NCBI GenBank assembly: GCA_010157825.1
Contig: VFSE01000175.1
Coordinates: 906,001 to 970,000 of the forward strand
Direction: 5' to 3'
DNA: 64,000 bases
Source: Vickermania ingenoplastis
Taxonomy: Eukaryota; Euglenozoa; Kinetoplastea; Trypanosomatida; Trypanosomatidae
Shown piece by piece: positions 13,054 to 21,967 of the stretch (positions within the stretch are counted from its first letter, which is position 1; the number at the start of each line of letters is the position of its first letter). The notes under the pieces are model-generated. The model was not told the origin of the DNA. It did not search any database and saw only the letters and a list, made by a program, of their open reading frames with translations. The translations under genes and the position numbers were made by a program.

Positions 13054-13504
13054 TGTCAAGAACTATGTGATCTTCATGAGAACGAAAGAAAAAAGGAAGA
13101 AAAAGGCAAAATGAAGAAGAAAACAACGCAGTTTTGGCCCACCAGCAAAGGTGGCAAGTACCCCATCCAGGGTACCGCTCCCGTTCATAAATCTGGAACG
13201 GGGCGCTGGACGATACTCCGGAATTAGACAAAATAATAAGATACCAATAATAATACTAAAGGGCTCCCAAAAGCACAATAATAATGATAGAACCTTTAAT
13301 GCGCACCAGACGGCTTCGTCAGTCATCTGTATGTGTCTTGGTATTAAGTAGTTAACGACAGAAGAAAAAGGGCCATATTAAAATAATAAAAATAAAAATA
13401 ATACAAAATAATAAAAGACTTCTTGAATAGTATCTGTGTGCAGCCCTACCTACGCTTTCTGTGATGTCGTTTAGATTGTTAGAAGCTATTGATTGCAATA
13501 AACC
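13054..13504 (-). promoter_or_regulatory. mtHSP70 intergenic unit with trans-splice signal, second copy
   Basis: Near-identical to 10622-11076, differing by a few indels and substitutions. The purine tract at 13078-13123 on the + strand and candidate acceptors near 13063 and 13072 match the first copy. No gene seen. Confidence 0.6.
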
Positions 13505-15480
13505 TTAGTTCTTCTTCTCCTCGTCAGGCTTCTGCTCACCCTTCTGCTGCTGCTGCTCACCCTGCTGCTGCTCGCCAGAGCTGCTACCGCTGTTAGCAGC
13601 GGCGGCCTGCTGGTACTCGGTGCGACCGCACTCCATAACAGCCTTCTGGAGCTTGTCGGTGGCGCCAGAGAGCTCGTCCTTGGAGACGTTGGGGTTCTCC
13701 ATGACCTTGCGCAGCTCAGCCACGAGGGTGCGGACGTTCTCCTTCTCGGCATCGGTCACGTGCTTCCACTCGCCCAGCTGCTTCTCGGCGGTGTTCAGCT
13801 GAGTCTCAGCGTTGTTGCGCACCTCGACAAGCTCGCGCTTCAGGCGGTCGCTCTCCGCATGCTGTTCAGAGTCGCGGATCATCTGCTCGATCTGCTCCTT
13901 GGACAGGCCACCGTTGGCAGTGATGGTGATGTTCTGGGTCTTGCCGGTAGCCTTATCCTTGGCAGTCACGTGGCAAATACCGTTGGCGTCGATGTCGAAG
14001 GTCACCTCCACCTGGGGCACGCCGCGGGGCGCGGGGGGGATGCCAACGAGGTCGAACTGGCCCATGAGCTGGTTGTCAGCGGCCATCTCGCGCTCACCCT
14101 GGAACACCTTGATACCGACCTGGGTCTGGTTATCAGCGGCAGTGGAGAAGGTCTGGCTCTTCTTCGTGGGGATAGTGGTGTTCTTCGGGATCATGCGGGT
14201 GAACACACCACCGAGGGTCTCGATACCGAGAGACAGGGGGGTCACGTCCAGCAGCACCAGGCCCTTCACATCACCACGGAGCACGCCACCAAGAGTGGCC
14301 GCGCCGAGTGCCACAGCCTCATCGGGGTTCACACCGCGAAACGGCTCCTTGCCGAAGAACTTCTTCACGCCCTCCACAACCTTGGGCATGCGGGTCATAC
14401 CACCTACCAGCACAACCTCGCTGAGCTCGTTCATCTCCACGCCCGCATCCTTGATGCACTGCTTGCACGGGTGATGGAGCGCTCGATGAGCTTCTCGGCG
14501 ATGGACTCGAACTTGCTGCGGCTGATGTGCATCTGGAGGTGCTGAGCACCTTCCGCGTTCGCAGTGATGAAGGGGAGGTTCACCTCGGTCTCCATGGCAG
14601 AGGACAGCTCGCACTTCGCCTTCTCCGCGGCCTCACGCACACGCTGGAGGGCCATGCGCTCCTTGCTCAGGTCGATACCAGAGGTCTTGCGGAACTCCTC
14701 GATGATGTAGTCGGAAAGGGCAAGGTCGAAGTCCTCACCACCGAGGTGGGTGTCGCCGTTGGTGGCCTTCACTTCGAACACGCCGCCGGCGATCTCAAGA
14801 ATGGAGATGTCGAAGGTACCACCACCCAGATCGTACACGGCGATCATGCTGTCCTTAGTCTTGTCCATGCCGTAGGCAAGAGCGGCGGCGGTGGGCTCGT
14901 TAACAACACGGATCACGTTGAGGCCAGCGATGGTACCGGCATCCTTGGTGGCCTGACGCTGGGCATCATTGAAGTAGGCAGGGCAAGTAACAACAGCGTT
15001 GCTCACCTTGCGGCTCAGGAAGTTCTCGGCTGTCTCCTTCATCTTCTCCAGCACGAAGGCACCTACTTGAGCAGGGGAGTACTGCTTACCATTCGCATCC
15101 TGCACCCAGGCATCACCGTTGTTCGCGCGGACGATCTTGTACGGCACGTTCTTAATATCCTTCTGGATATGCTCATCTTCAAAGCGGCGACCAATGAGAC
15201 GCTTCACGGCGTAGAAGGTGGACTGAGGGTTCGTGATAGCCTGGCGCTTGGCGGCAAGGCCAACAAGCTTCTCGTTACCCTTGAAGGCAACCACAGAGGG
15301 GGTGGTGCGGAAGCCCTCCACGTTCTCCAGCACGCGAGCCTTGTCACCATCCATGGTGGCGACGCAGCTGTACGTGGTTCCCAGATCCACGCCAATCACA
15401 TCGCCCTGCACCTTCTGGGACTGGTGGCGCAGAAGGGAGCTGGCGACGATGCCGCTAGAGCACACACGGCGGGCAAACAT
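13505..15480 (-). CDS. HSP70mt: Mitochondrial HSP70, array copy 3 (one frame break)
   Basis: First copy in the direction of transcription. It encodes the same protein as copy 2 except that the frame shifts at 14469-14471, where three G replace four. The N-terminal part up to the shift (about 337 residues) and the C-terminal part are otherwise essentially unchanged; the one substitution I noticed is at about 14809 (g for a). Homology with the other units ends at the ATG: the 5' flank beyond 15480 is different from the array-internal spacer, so this copy has its own UTR. Either an assembly error in a G run or a recent lesion. Confidence 0.85.
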
Positions 15481-15833
15481 TTCTTGCGCTGCGGTGGATT
15501 ACTGCAACTGTGAAGATACTAGAGATATGTAGGAGCAGTGAAAAAAGGAGGGGTTTATTAGAGGATGAAAGCAAATATTTTTCAAGAGATAGATTGTGGT
15601 TTGCCGGAGAGTTTGAGCTGTTATAATGATTGGTTGTGCAGTTGGTTATTTCTTGGTGTCTATTATTCGGCAGTTTGAATTTCTCTACTAGGACGATTGA
15701 GAATCGTCGACGATGCAGCAAAAAGATTCCATTGAAAAGTAATGAAATGACAATTTTATATTTTACAAACAGGTATGCAGTAGATGATTCTATTGGGGCC
15801 TCCTTGTGGAGATAAGTTTACATCGTTCTACGC
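15481..15833. other. Intergenic region upstream of the mtHSP70 array
   Basis: No gene seen. AT-rich. A short purine tract at 15533-15553 on the + strand is the likely splice tract for mtHSP70 copy 3; the remainder is probably 3' UTR of the coiled-coil gene to the right. Confidence 0.5.
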
Positions 15834-18611
15834 CTACAAGACGCATTCTTCTCGTGTGCACTGGGGTGTTCGGAGGAAGATGGGCGCGACATCCAGGGCT
15901 GTAATGGCGTCGCTGAGGCGCAGCTTCTCCTCTATTGGGCCGGAGGTATCGTCTGGGCGACGAGTGGAGTTGTCCGTAAGCTCTTGCACAATAACTTCTG
16001 GTGTATTGGGCTCCACATCATAAATCACCCTTGCAAGGTCCTCCATGGTGATGAGTCGATCGTAGTTTTCGTCTGGTATTTCAGTGGAAGCGAGGGTCAG
16101 CGCCTTTATGAGTTTCGTGTAAGTGTCCATACTCACCTGGCATTGCTGATAAAACATGGTAGAGAGAAAACGATTCTCAATGGACACCAGCGAGTAGAGG
16201 TCAAAGGAGGCGTCGTGTCCTAGGGTGGCGCGCAGCTCGCTGATCTCATCTGTCGTCTTCAGTTCTAAAATAGGTGTCAAGGACTCCGCGATAGCGTGGC
16301 GCCGTAATCGCGATTTTTGTTGTTCCTTTGCTACGGCGGTAAGGTCGTCTACTACTTGTGAGACCACAATAATAGAATCTACTGCCAGGCGCACAGGCAT
16401 CACCCCTTGAAGAATATTAATCAAAAGAACAAGGGCTGGTGTACGCAAAAAAGGATCTTTTGAATCTTCTACCAAATTCAGAGCGAGATGAGGTGGGGAA
16501 ACGAAACACCCCATCTCCTCGTTCTTCATTACCTTATCCTCCAAGTAATGCAAGAACATAGTTTGTACATCGCACTCTGCTGCAGCGCTGGGCTCTTGGA
16601 GCTCGAGCGAGGGCAGTAATTCTGTCCGGAAGAACTCATAAGCAATCTTCAGAGTAGCGAGACTGTTGACGGCAATACGTTCCACCACGCCAATGCTGCG
16701 GAGGTGCACAGGCACTGTGGCTCGCACGCCAGGGCAGATAATCGGAGGTGCAGAGACCATCACGGGGGCGACCGTTTCCACTTGGCTACGACGCTTGCTC
16801 CCCAGTGACTTGCTGGAGCCCTGACGACCGCCGCTCTGGGGATGCGTTCCAGGTGTTGGTTCTGCCATGGAAATACGACGAAAGGACTTGGATATGTGAT
16901 CTTTTCTAGCCTCTTCAACAGCAGAATTCTTCTCCTCCTCTGCACGCTGAAGCTTTTCCTTTAGGGAGGTTACCATGTTGACGAGGAACTCTACCTGAAG
17001 AGTGCTCTGTTTTGGTCCATCCACCACCAATCGCTCTGCCTCATCGACGACTTCCTCTTCTTGTTTCTTATTCGGGTTCGATATTTGTGCCAAAGAGTCG
17101 TTGTGAATCGGCGTCGTGTATTCCCCGAGCTCAGGGACTTGTTCGTACACCTTCTTCCACTCAGGACGAGGCGTCAGTAGCCCCCTTGGATTATCGGTGT
17201 CGGTGAGCTTCTTTTGCTCCCACTCCAGTTGCCGAATTTTTCTCATCATTACATCCACTTGAGTTCCCCGAACTGTCGCTGTACGGCGGAGATGCCTTGC
17301 TAATGTTTGGGCTGCGGCAAGTTCCTCCGTCAGATAATTCTTCATCAGCTCAAAGTCTTCGGCAGAAACGTACGCTCGGAATTTATGTTTGTATTTTTGA
17401 AGCTCAGCCTGAGCCTCTCCTGCGAGCCTCTGGAACTCGTTCAGTTCCGCGACTTGGCCAGACATGAAAGCGACCTTTTTCTCATATGCTTTTAATCTCT
17501 TGTCACACTCTCTTACAGCCCCAATCAACACAAGGATCTTCTCAGAGTCGCCCTTCGTCATTGTCTCCAGTTCTTCAACTCGAACAGTTGCGATCTCCAG
17601 ATGCTTTCGCAGCTCAATATTATCAGCCCGGGAGCTCCCAGCGCTGTGCCGCTGTTCCGCAGCCCTTGCCGCCTTTTTCTCTCGTTCAACGATCTCCAGC
17701 TGCATGTTGCCTAGGTCTGACTCCAACTTGGACACCATGCTCCGCAGCTGGCTGGTGTCTTCTTGGTACTTCTGCGCCATTTGATAGTTGGCCATTTCTT
17801 TGGCGTAGGCCTCTGCTAGCAGCTCGGACTGGGACTGAAGAACATTGTCGTACGCGGACTGAATATCGCACAGCAGCGTTCTATAACCAGGGAACGCGGT
17901 AATAAGAGCACCCAGCGCTTCCCTGTAAGGGCCTAACGCTTCGGTAGATGTGGGAACGCACGCCCCGCAAGTCAGCTTGAGTTCTCTCTCTAAGTATTTC
18001 TTGAGCGTTTTAACTAATGGTGGTTCCTCGTTAGGGTTTCTAATGACATTTGACTTGGAGGGGGGAAGATCCTTTAAAATGCTATTTGTTTCAGTTCTAC
18101 TGCGTCGAGAGAGTGTTCCTGTTAGAGAAGCTGTGTACCGCTCGGGAGTGTTCTTTTTTGCTTTTCCTCTTGCACTTCCCAGAGTGTCAGCAAACATGTC
18201 CACATCTGGTTCAGGGATAGGAACACCCTCGTTTTTGGTTCCGAGACGAATCTTTCTTTTCTTGGTCTTGTTGCGCAAGGCAGGGGCTGTTGCAGGGAGC
18301 GATGCCGTCTTCTGTCTATCGTCGAGGTCTAGCAGTTTCCTTGCCGCAGGGCCCATGCGAGAAAGCGTGTCCCCAAAGGAAGGATCATCCAGCGGCACCG
18401 GAGATGTGTAGCCTTTGCTCCCTAGTGTGCCGGACATGTAGGTGCTCTGCAGCTGCGGCAGAGTGGTCGTGCCCCTCGTCTCCAGACGTATGTACTCTTC
18501 GTCCTGGCATCGAAAGCTCGCTACCATTTTCTGTGCGGTGTTGGGGAGCGACGGAGAAACGATATATCGTGGGCCACGAGCTGGCACTGTGGCCGAAGCG
18601 TCCCAGCTCAT
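15834..18611 (-). CDS. TSNAXIP1-like coiled-coil protein, probably flagellar
   Basis: A 925-residue protein. Residues about 198-290 resemble the N-terminal domain of translin-associated factor X-interacting protein 1 (KTLKKYLERELKL, then REALGALITAFPGYRTLL and CDIQSAYDNVL). Long coiled-coil segments follow, with a basic linker and a helical C-terminal region. TSNAXIP1 relatives are cilium-associated in animals and algae, so an axonemal role is inferred. The frame is open another 83 codons upstream to a TTG, through a hydrophobic stretch with no plausible function. ATG at 18611 (MSWDASATV) lies just after a CT-rich acceptor region and is preferred. Confidence 0.65.
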   Translation of the reverse strand: MSWDASATVPARGPRYIVSPSLPNTAQKMVASFRCQDEEYIRLETRGTTTLPQLQSTYMSGTLGSKGYTSPVPLDDPSFGDTLSRMGPAARKLLDLDDRQKTASLPATAPALRNKTKKRKIRLGTKNEGVPIPEPDVDMFADTLGSARGKAKKNTPERYTASLTGTLSRRSRTETNSILKDLPPSKSNVIRNPNEEPPLVKTLKKYLERELKLTCGACVPTSTEALGPYREALGALITAFPGYRTLLCDIQSAYDNVLQSQSELLAEAYAKEMANYQMAQKYQEDTSQLRSMVSKLESDLGNMQLEIVEREKKAARAAEQRHSAGSSRADNIELRKHLEIATVRVEELETMTKGDSEKILVLIGAVRECDKRLKAYEKKVAFMSGQVAELNEFQRLAGEAQAELQKYKHKFRAYVSAEDFELMKNYLTEELAAAQTLARHLRRTATVRGTQVDVMMRKIRQLEWEQKKLTDTDNPRGLLTPRPEWKKVYEQVPELGEYTTPIHNDSLAQISNPNKKQEEEVVDEAERLVVDGPKQSTLQVEFLVNMVTSLKEKLQRAEEEKNSAVEEARKDHISKSFRRISMAEPTPGTHPQSGGRQGSSKSLGSKRRSQVETVAPVMVSAPPIICPGVRATVPVHLRSIGVVERIAVNSLATLKIAYEFFRTELLPSLELQEPSAAAECDVQTMFLHYLEDKVMKNEEMGCFVSPPHLALNLVEDSKDPFLRTPALVLLINILQGVMPVRLAVDSIIVVSQVVDDLTAVAKEQQKSRLRRHAIAESLTPILELKTTDEISELRATLGHDASFDLYSLVSIENRFLSTMFYQQCQVSMDTYTKLIKALTLASTEIPDENYDRLITMEDLARVIYDVEPNTPEVIVQELTDNSTRRPDDTSGPIEEKLRLSDAITALDVAPIFLRTPQCTREECVL

Positions 18612-18897
18612 TGCGTTCAAGAGGTCCTTAGTTCTGGCTCTGCCAATGAAGCACTTATTATCAATAGTCACGCTAAACGTAAATAAACAAAGAACAATGG
18701 TAATATTAAGAACAGTGAAGATACCAAATAAACGGGAAGAAAAGGTCTTGAGAAGAAAACAACGTGAAGTAAAACTATTGCATCTGTTTCTTAGGAAGGC
18801 CCTGGATCCACCACGAGACCTTGCAACCATACACACAGTAGCATTTTTTTTAATGTTCAACTTGATCTACTTGAATCAATCCTCCACACCAACTTCA
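18612..18897. other. 5' flank of the coiled-coil gene
   Basis: No gene supported. The + strand is purine-rich at about 18725-18775, a candidate polypyrimidine tract on the minus strand. The right end shows faint similarity to the 183-bp satellite unit that begins beyond it. Confidence 0.4.
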
Positions 18898-18985
18898 ACG
18901 CAATCAGACAGTTAACGAAAGATGTTTCTGTCTGGCATGGCAAAAAGCTCAGTGTCAGCGATCCATTTGTATCATCATTTTGCCA
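18898..18985 (-). ncRNA. Box C/D snoRNA-like copy 1 (variant 3' stem)
   Basis: Has box C ATGATGA and box D CTGA at the same spacing as the other copies, but the 3' flank after CTGA reads TTGCGT instead of TTGCCA, so the terminal stem is weakened. This is the last copy in the direction of transcription and may be a degenerate end unit. Confidence 0.45.
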
Positions 18986-19080
18986 CGAAAATAGACCCAA
19001 AGCACACTACTTTCCTCTGAAACGGCAACATTGTAAAGGCAGCAAAGCACCGCATTCATCCATCCTCCATCCTCTAACCC

Positions 19081-19168
19081 TGGCAATCAGATAGTTAACG
19101 AAAGATGTTTCTGTCTGGCATGGCAAAAAGCTCAGTGTCAGCGATCCATTTGTATCATCATTTTGCCA
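19081..19168 (-). ncRNA. Box C/D snoRNA candidate, copy 2
   Basis: Read on the minus strand, 88 nt: 5' stem TGGCAA, one A, box C ATGATGA, about 64 nt, box D CTGA, then directly the 3' stem TTGCCA, a perfect 6-bp match to the 5' end. An internal CTGA 14 nt after box C could be box D'. Terminal stem, box C and box D together form a canonical kink-turn, and the length fits trypanosomatid C/D snoRNAs, which guide 2'-O-methylation of rRNA. The target is not identified. A chance match is made unlikely by all elements being in the correct order and position. Confidence 0.65.
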
Positions 19169-19263
19169 CGAAAATAGACCCAAAGCACACTACTCTCCTC
19201 TGAAACGGCAACATTGTAAAGGCAGCAAAGCACCGCATTCATCCATCCTCCATCCTCTAACCC

Positions 19264-19351
19264 TGGCAATCAGATAGTTAACGAAAGATGTTTCTGTCTG
19301 GCATGGCAAAAAGCTCAGTGTCAGCGATCCATTTGTATCATCATTTTGCCA
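19264..19351 (-). ncRNA. Box C/D snoRNA candidate, copy 3
   Basis: Identical in boxes, stem and spacing to the copy at 19081-19168. It lies one 183-base unit further upstream in the direction of transcription. Confidence 0.65.
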
Positions 19352-19446
19352 CGAAAATAGACCCAAAGCACACTACTCTCCTCTGAAACGGCAACATTGT
19401 AAAGGCAGCAAAGCACCGCATTCATCCATCCTCCATCCTCTAACCC

Positions 19447-19534
19447 TGGCAATCAGATAGTTAACGAAAGATGTTTCTGTCTGGCATGGCAAAAAGCTCA
19501 GTGTCAGCGATCCATTTGTATCATCATTTTGCCA
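19447..19534 (-). ncRNA. Box C/D snoRNA candidate, copy 4
   Basis: Same boxes, 6-bp terminal stem and 88-nt length as copies 2 and 3. Confidence 0.65.
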
Positions 19535-19629
19535 CGAAAATAGACCCAAAGCACACTACTCTCCTCTGAAACGGCAACATTGTAAAGGCAGCAAAGCACC
19601 GCATTCATCCATCCTCCATCCTCTAACCC

Positions 19630-19717
19630 TGGCAATCAGATAGTTAACGAAAGATGTTTCTGTCTGGCATGGCAAAAAGCTCAGTGTCAGCGATCCATTT
19701 GTATCATCATTTTGCCA
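19630..19717 (-). ncRNA. Box C/D snoRNA candidate, copy 5
   Basis: First copy in the direction of transcription. The snoRNA-like segment is complete, and unit homology stops only 11 bases beyond its 5' end at 19728, so the array edge nearly coincides with the RNA boundary. Confidence 0.65.
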
Positions 19718-19728
19718 CGAAAATAGAC

Positions 19729-20247
19729 GCTGAGGTAACCCACAAAAATGCTAGAAAGAAAAATATTTACCCGAAAGCTAAGGCCATTGTTTTTCAGTGC
19801 ATAAATGGACGGTGGACAGCGCTGGTTGCTTTCCAGATAAAGGAGAAACTACCATGTTCGTACCCATGTCGTCTAGAATGATTCCCGCTGAGTTAGCGGA
19901 GGAGGCGTAGCTATGTATTACATGACAGGAAGACCAATCGAAGAAAGTGGAGATTAGATATTGACGGAATAGCTTTCATGGAAACTTTTCTTTTGTTACT
20001 TCTGAGGCGAATAGGAAAATACTCATCAAACTTTGTAGCAAATGGAGGAAAGAAAATGACGACGACAACAACAAAAAGAAACGCATTTCTTCAGAGGAAA
20101 ATTGGGTGTTGGAGTTGGGTCTTGTTAAACACTGATGCTGATGGCCCTTCGCCTCATCAAATCATTCTTCTATCCATGAATATCATTCAACCCTCGATAG
20201 TAGTATAATAAACCCGAGTGGATCAATAAATAAAGCCGTTGCAACAG
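19729..20247. other. Non-coding stretch between the snoRNA-like array and the transferase-like gene
   Basis: No gene supported. I looked for further box C/D pairs with matching stems on the minus strand and found none. Probably 3' UTR of the transferase-like gene. Confidence 0.45.
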
Positions 20248-21441
20248 CTATGCGTGAGGAAGAAGTCCGTTTCCCTGTTCAAAGTATTCTTTGAGTGTTT
20301 GATGTGGGCTGCTATCGCGAAACATGCGCCAGCGATCCAGAAACTCGGACCTCGTTACTTGGCGAGCTCCATATCTGCCTTCGAAATCCTGCATGTACTC
20401 AAGCTGAAACCCCCAGTACCATAGATTGTATCCACAACGCTGCAAAGCTTCTGCAAGTATTTTTGAAGCTAAAGTTCCGTATCCCATGGGGCATCGCTTC
20501 AATGTGTACATGGTAAAGTCTTTGTAAACAGAGCCGCAGCTCACGCCGCAGCAACCGGCAAAAACTTCCCCGTTAGTGTCCTCGATATTAAAGCAGACGA
20601 GCTGAACATGTGGAACTAGCGTCACTTCATTAACCCCAGCGAGAATGTTTTTAAAGGTAGATGTGAGCCACGTTCCCCCGTTCACCAATGTGTGGTACTC
20701 AACAACACAAGCAAGATTACGGAGAATTCCATCACGATCTGTACTAACTCGAACAACATATTTTTTGGAAGAAATCAATTTCTTCATCTTTCTGCTGTGT
20801 TTCCATACATCTGGATTTCCCACTCGATCCAAGTCTATGATATACGGCGAGGATGGGGCAGGCAAAGCAAAAACGGATGGTCCATGCTTGATGGAAACTG
20901 AAGGAAGCAAAAACAAGCTATGATAGAACAGAACTGAAGCTATTTGAGAGAAATTGTACGGATACTCGGGAACCCAGAGTAAGTTAAGCCAACTAGCGGC
21001 CCCCTGAGCCCTAATTAATCGATCCACATCATCTCGAAGAAACATGTCGGGCTCTGTGATCAGTGAAGTGAGCCGAATTGAAGAAAGCCACGAGAAAGAC
21101 CTTTGCAAACTGGTGGTAGACATTTTCTCAATCCATTCCTCTTCGTTCACTTTTAGATGCACGACGTAAGTTGTGTCCGTATTAAGCGCCCACAAAGCGA
21201 TGGAATAAGAACACGGAGTCCAGTCATCATCTTCTGGGACTGCCGCTTCAAGCCCCTGAGAGCACGGCTTCCAGCCTTTGGTGCAATCCTTAAAGGGAAA
21301 CGGCTGAAGGGACTCATCAATCCCTTCCACGTGAGAAATCTCAAAAGGCAGATCAGCAAAAATGATAATGTAGTTGAAAGAAGCAACAGTGAAAAAAGCT
21401 AGCTGACTCCCTGGAGATTTTTTTATCCGAGAAGTACTCAT
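20248..21441 (-). CDS. Leucyl/phenylalanyl-tRNA-protein transferase-like protein
   Basis: A 397-residue protein. The C-terminal 90 residues read like the GNAT-fold core of bacterial Aat: GVSCGSVYKDFTMYTLK, then a G-x-L-A-x-x-L helix, then GYNLWYWGFQLEYMQDF and YGARQVTRSEFLDRW. These parallel Aat's G-x-x-x-G-x-x-F-x-x-E-S, the alpha helix, and the H-x-x-S-L-G-A-x-x-I-x-R-x-x-F segment. Such proteins add Leu or Phe to N-termini in bacteria (N-end rule); eukaryotic relatives are poorly studied. The N-terminal half is diverged and has no recognised domain. The start is an ATG followed by a basic segment. The activity is unproven. Confidence 0.55.
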   Translation of the reverse strand: MSTSRIKKSPGSQLAFFTVASFNYIIIFADLPFEISHVEGIDESLQPFPFKDCTKGWKPCSQGLEAAVPEDDDWTPCSYSIALWALNTDTTYVVHLKVNEEEWIEKMSTTSLQRSFSWLSSIRLTSLITEPDMFLRDDVDRLIRAQGAASWLNLLWVPEYPYNFSQIASVLFYHSLFLLPSVSIKHGPSVFALPAPSSPYIIDLDRVGNPDVWKHSRKMKKLISSKKYVVRVSTDRDGILRNLACVVEYHTLVNGGTWLTSTFKNILAGVNEVTLVPHVQLVCFNIEDTNGEVFAGCCGVSCGSVYKDFTMYTLKRCPMGYGTLASKILAEALQRCGYNLWYWGFQLEYMQDFEGRYGARQVTRSEFLDRWRMFRDSSPHQTLKEYFEQGNGLLPHA

Positions 21442-21967
21442 TTACAGGTTTTTTGCAATGCGCTAGTACTGTTAGAGGGGGGGGGGGGGATTGCGTTTCG
21501 TTCTGGGTTAGTACACTTCTGCTATGAAATAAAAGTTATGTGTATCATACAAACACGACGCACCGAAAGAGTTCACACCATAGTCGAGAGAGGAAATAGA
21601 AATAATTATTGGGAAGTTAAGTTTCACCGCGTAGTTAGTGCAGTAGCTCAACAAATCAAGAGCATCAATCTCATTTTCTATTGTAGTTGCTCAAAAGTTT
21701 CTTTCAAAGAGAAAAACTAAAAGTATGGGCGCAGTTCATTAACGTCAGCGTTAAACTAGGGAAAGGAACCAACGTCGGGAATCCTTCCACTTTTCGTCGT
21801 TGTTTCTGAATCAATCCACTGGCACCCCTGTCAGGCTACAGGCCACCCAGGTGTAACAGGCTTACACACCCTGCCACGCATTCATTTTATTTTATTTTAT
21901 TTTATTTTATTTTTTGTGCTCGATAAAGATAATCATAACCCTCAGAAAAAAAAATCGTTGTACGTGA
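21442..21967. other. Intergenic region with G13 run and TTTTA repeat
   Basis: No gene seen. Contains a 13-base G run at 21477-21489 close to the transferase-like start and a (TTTTA)n run at about 21884-21915. Mostly 3' UTR of the FTHFS gene by position. Confidence 0.5.

Larger units (their letters stand above)
18898..19728 (-). repeat. 183-bp tandem satellite, about 4.5 units
   Basis: The landmark gttaacg recurs at 18911, 19094, 19277, 19460 and 19643, exactly 183 bases apart. Units are almost identical; unit 1 has ctactttcc where the others have ctactctcc, and a diverged left edge. The last unit stops matching after 19728. Each unit contains an 88-base box C/D snoRNA-like sequence on the minus strand and a 95-base spacer. 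The repeat sits between two protein genes inside the transcription unit, the usual location of trypanosomatid snoRNA clusters. Confidence 0.95.

Noticed and set aside
11332-13227. A 631-codon open frame on the + strand, antisense to mtHSP70 copy 2, with shorter counterparts over copies 1 and 3.
   Set aside because: It mirrors the strongly biased codons of mtHSP70: the opposite frame rarely makes stops. Its product is low-complexity (leucine, histidine, glycine), no + strand gene is seen elsewhere, and transcription runs the other way.
18612-18860. N-terminal 83-codon extension of the TSNAXIP1-like frame starting at TTG, with a hydrophobic stretch like a membrane anchor.
   Set aside because: Non-ATG start, overlaps the purine-rich splice region, and the family has no such anchor. 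Similar TTG or GTG extensions were trimmed from many other genes here.
19654-19881. A 75-codon + strand open frame starting inside the last satellite unit.
   Set aside because: Wrong strand for the transcription unit, begins in repeat sequence, and shows no recognisable protein features.
20085-20165. TCAG ... TCATCAA spacing on the + strand (box D / box C on the minus strand) in the spacer before the transferase-like gene.
   Set aside because: The flanks do not pair and the C box lacks the expected purine.
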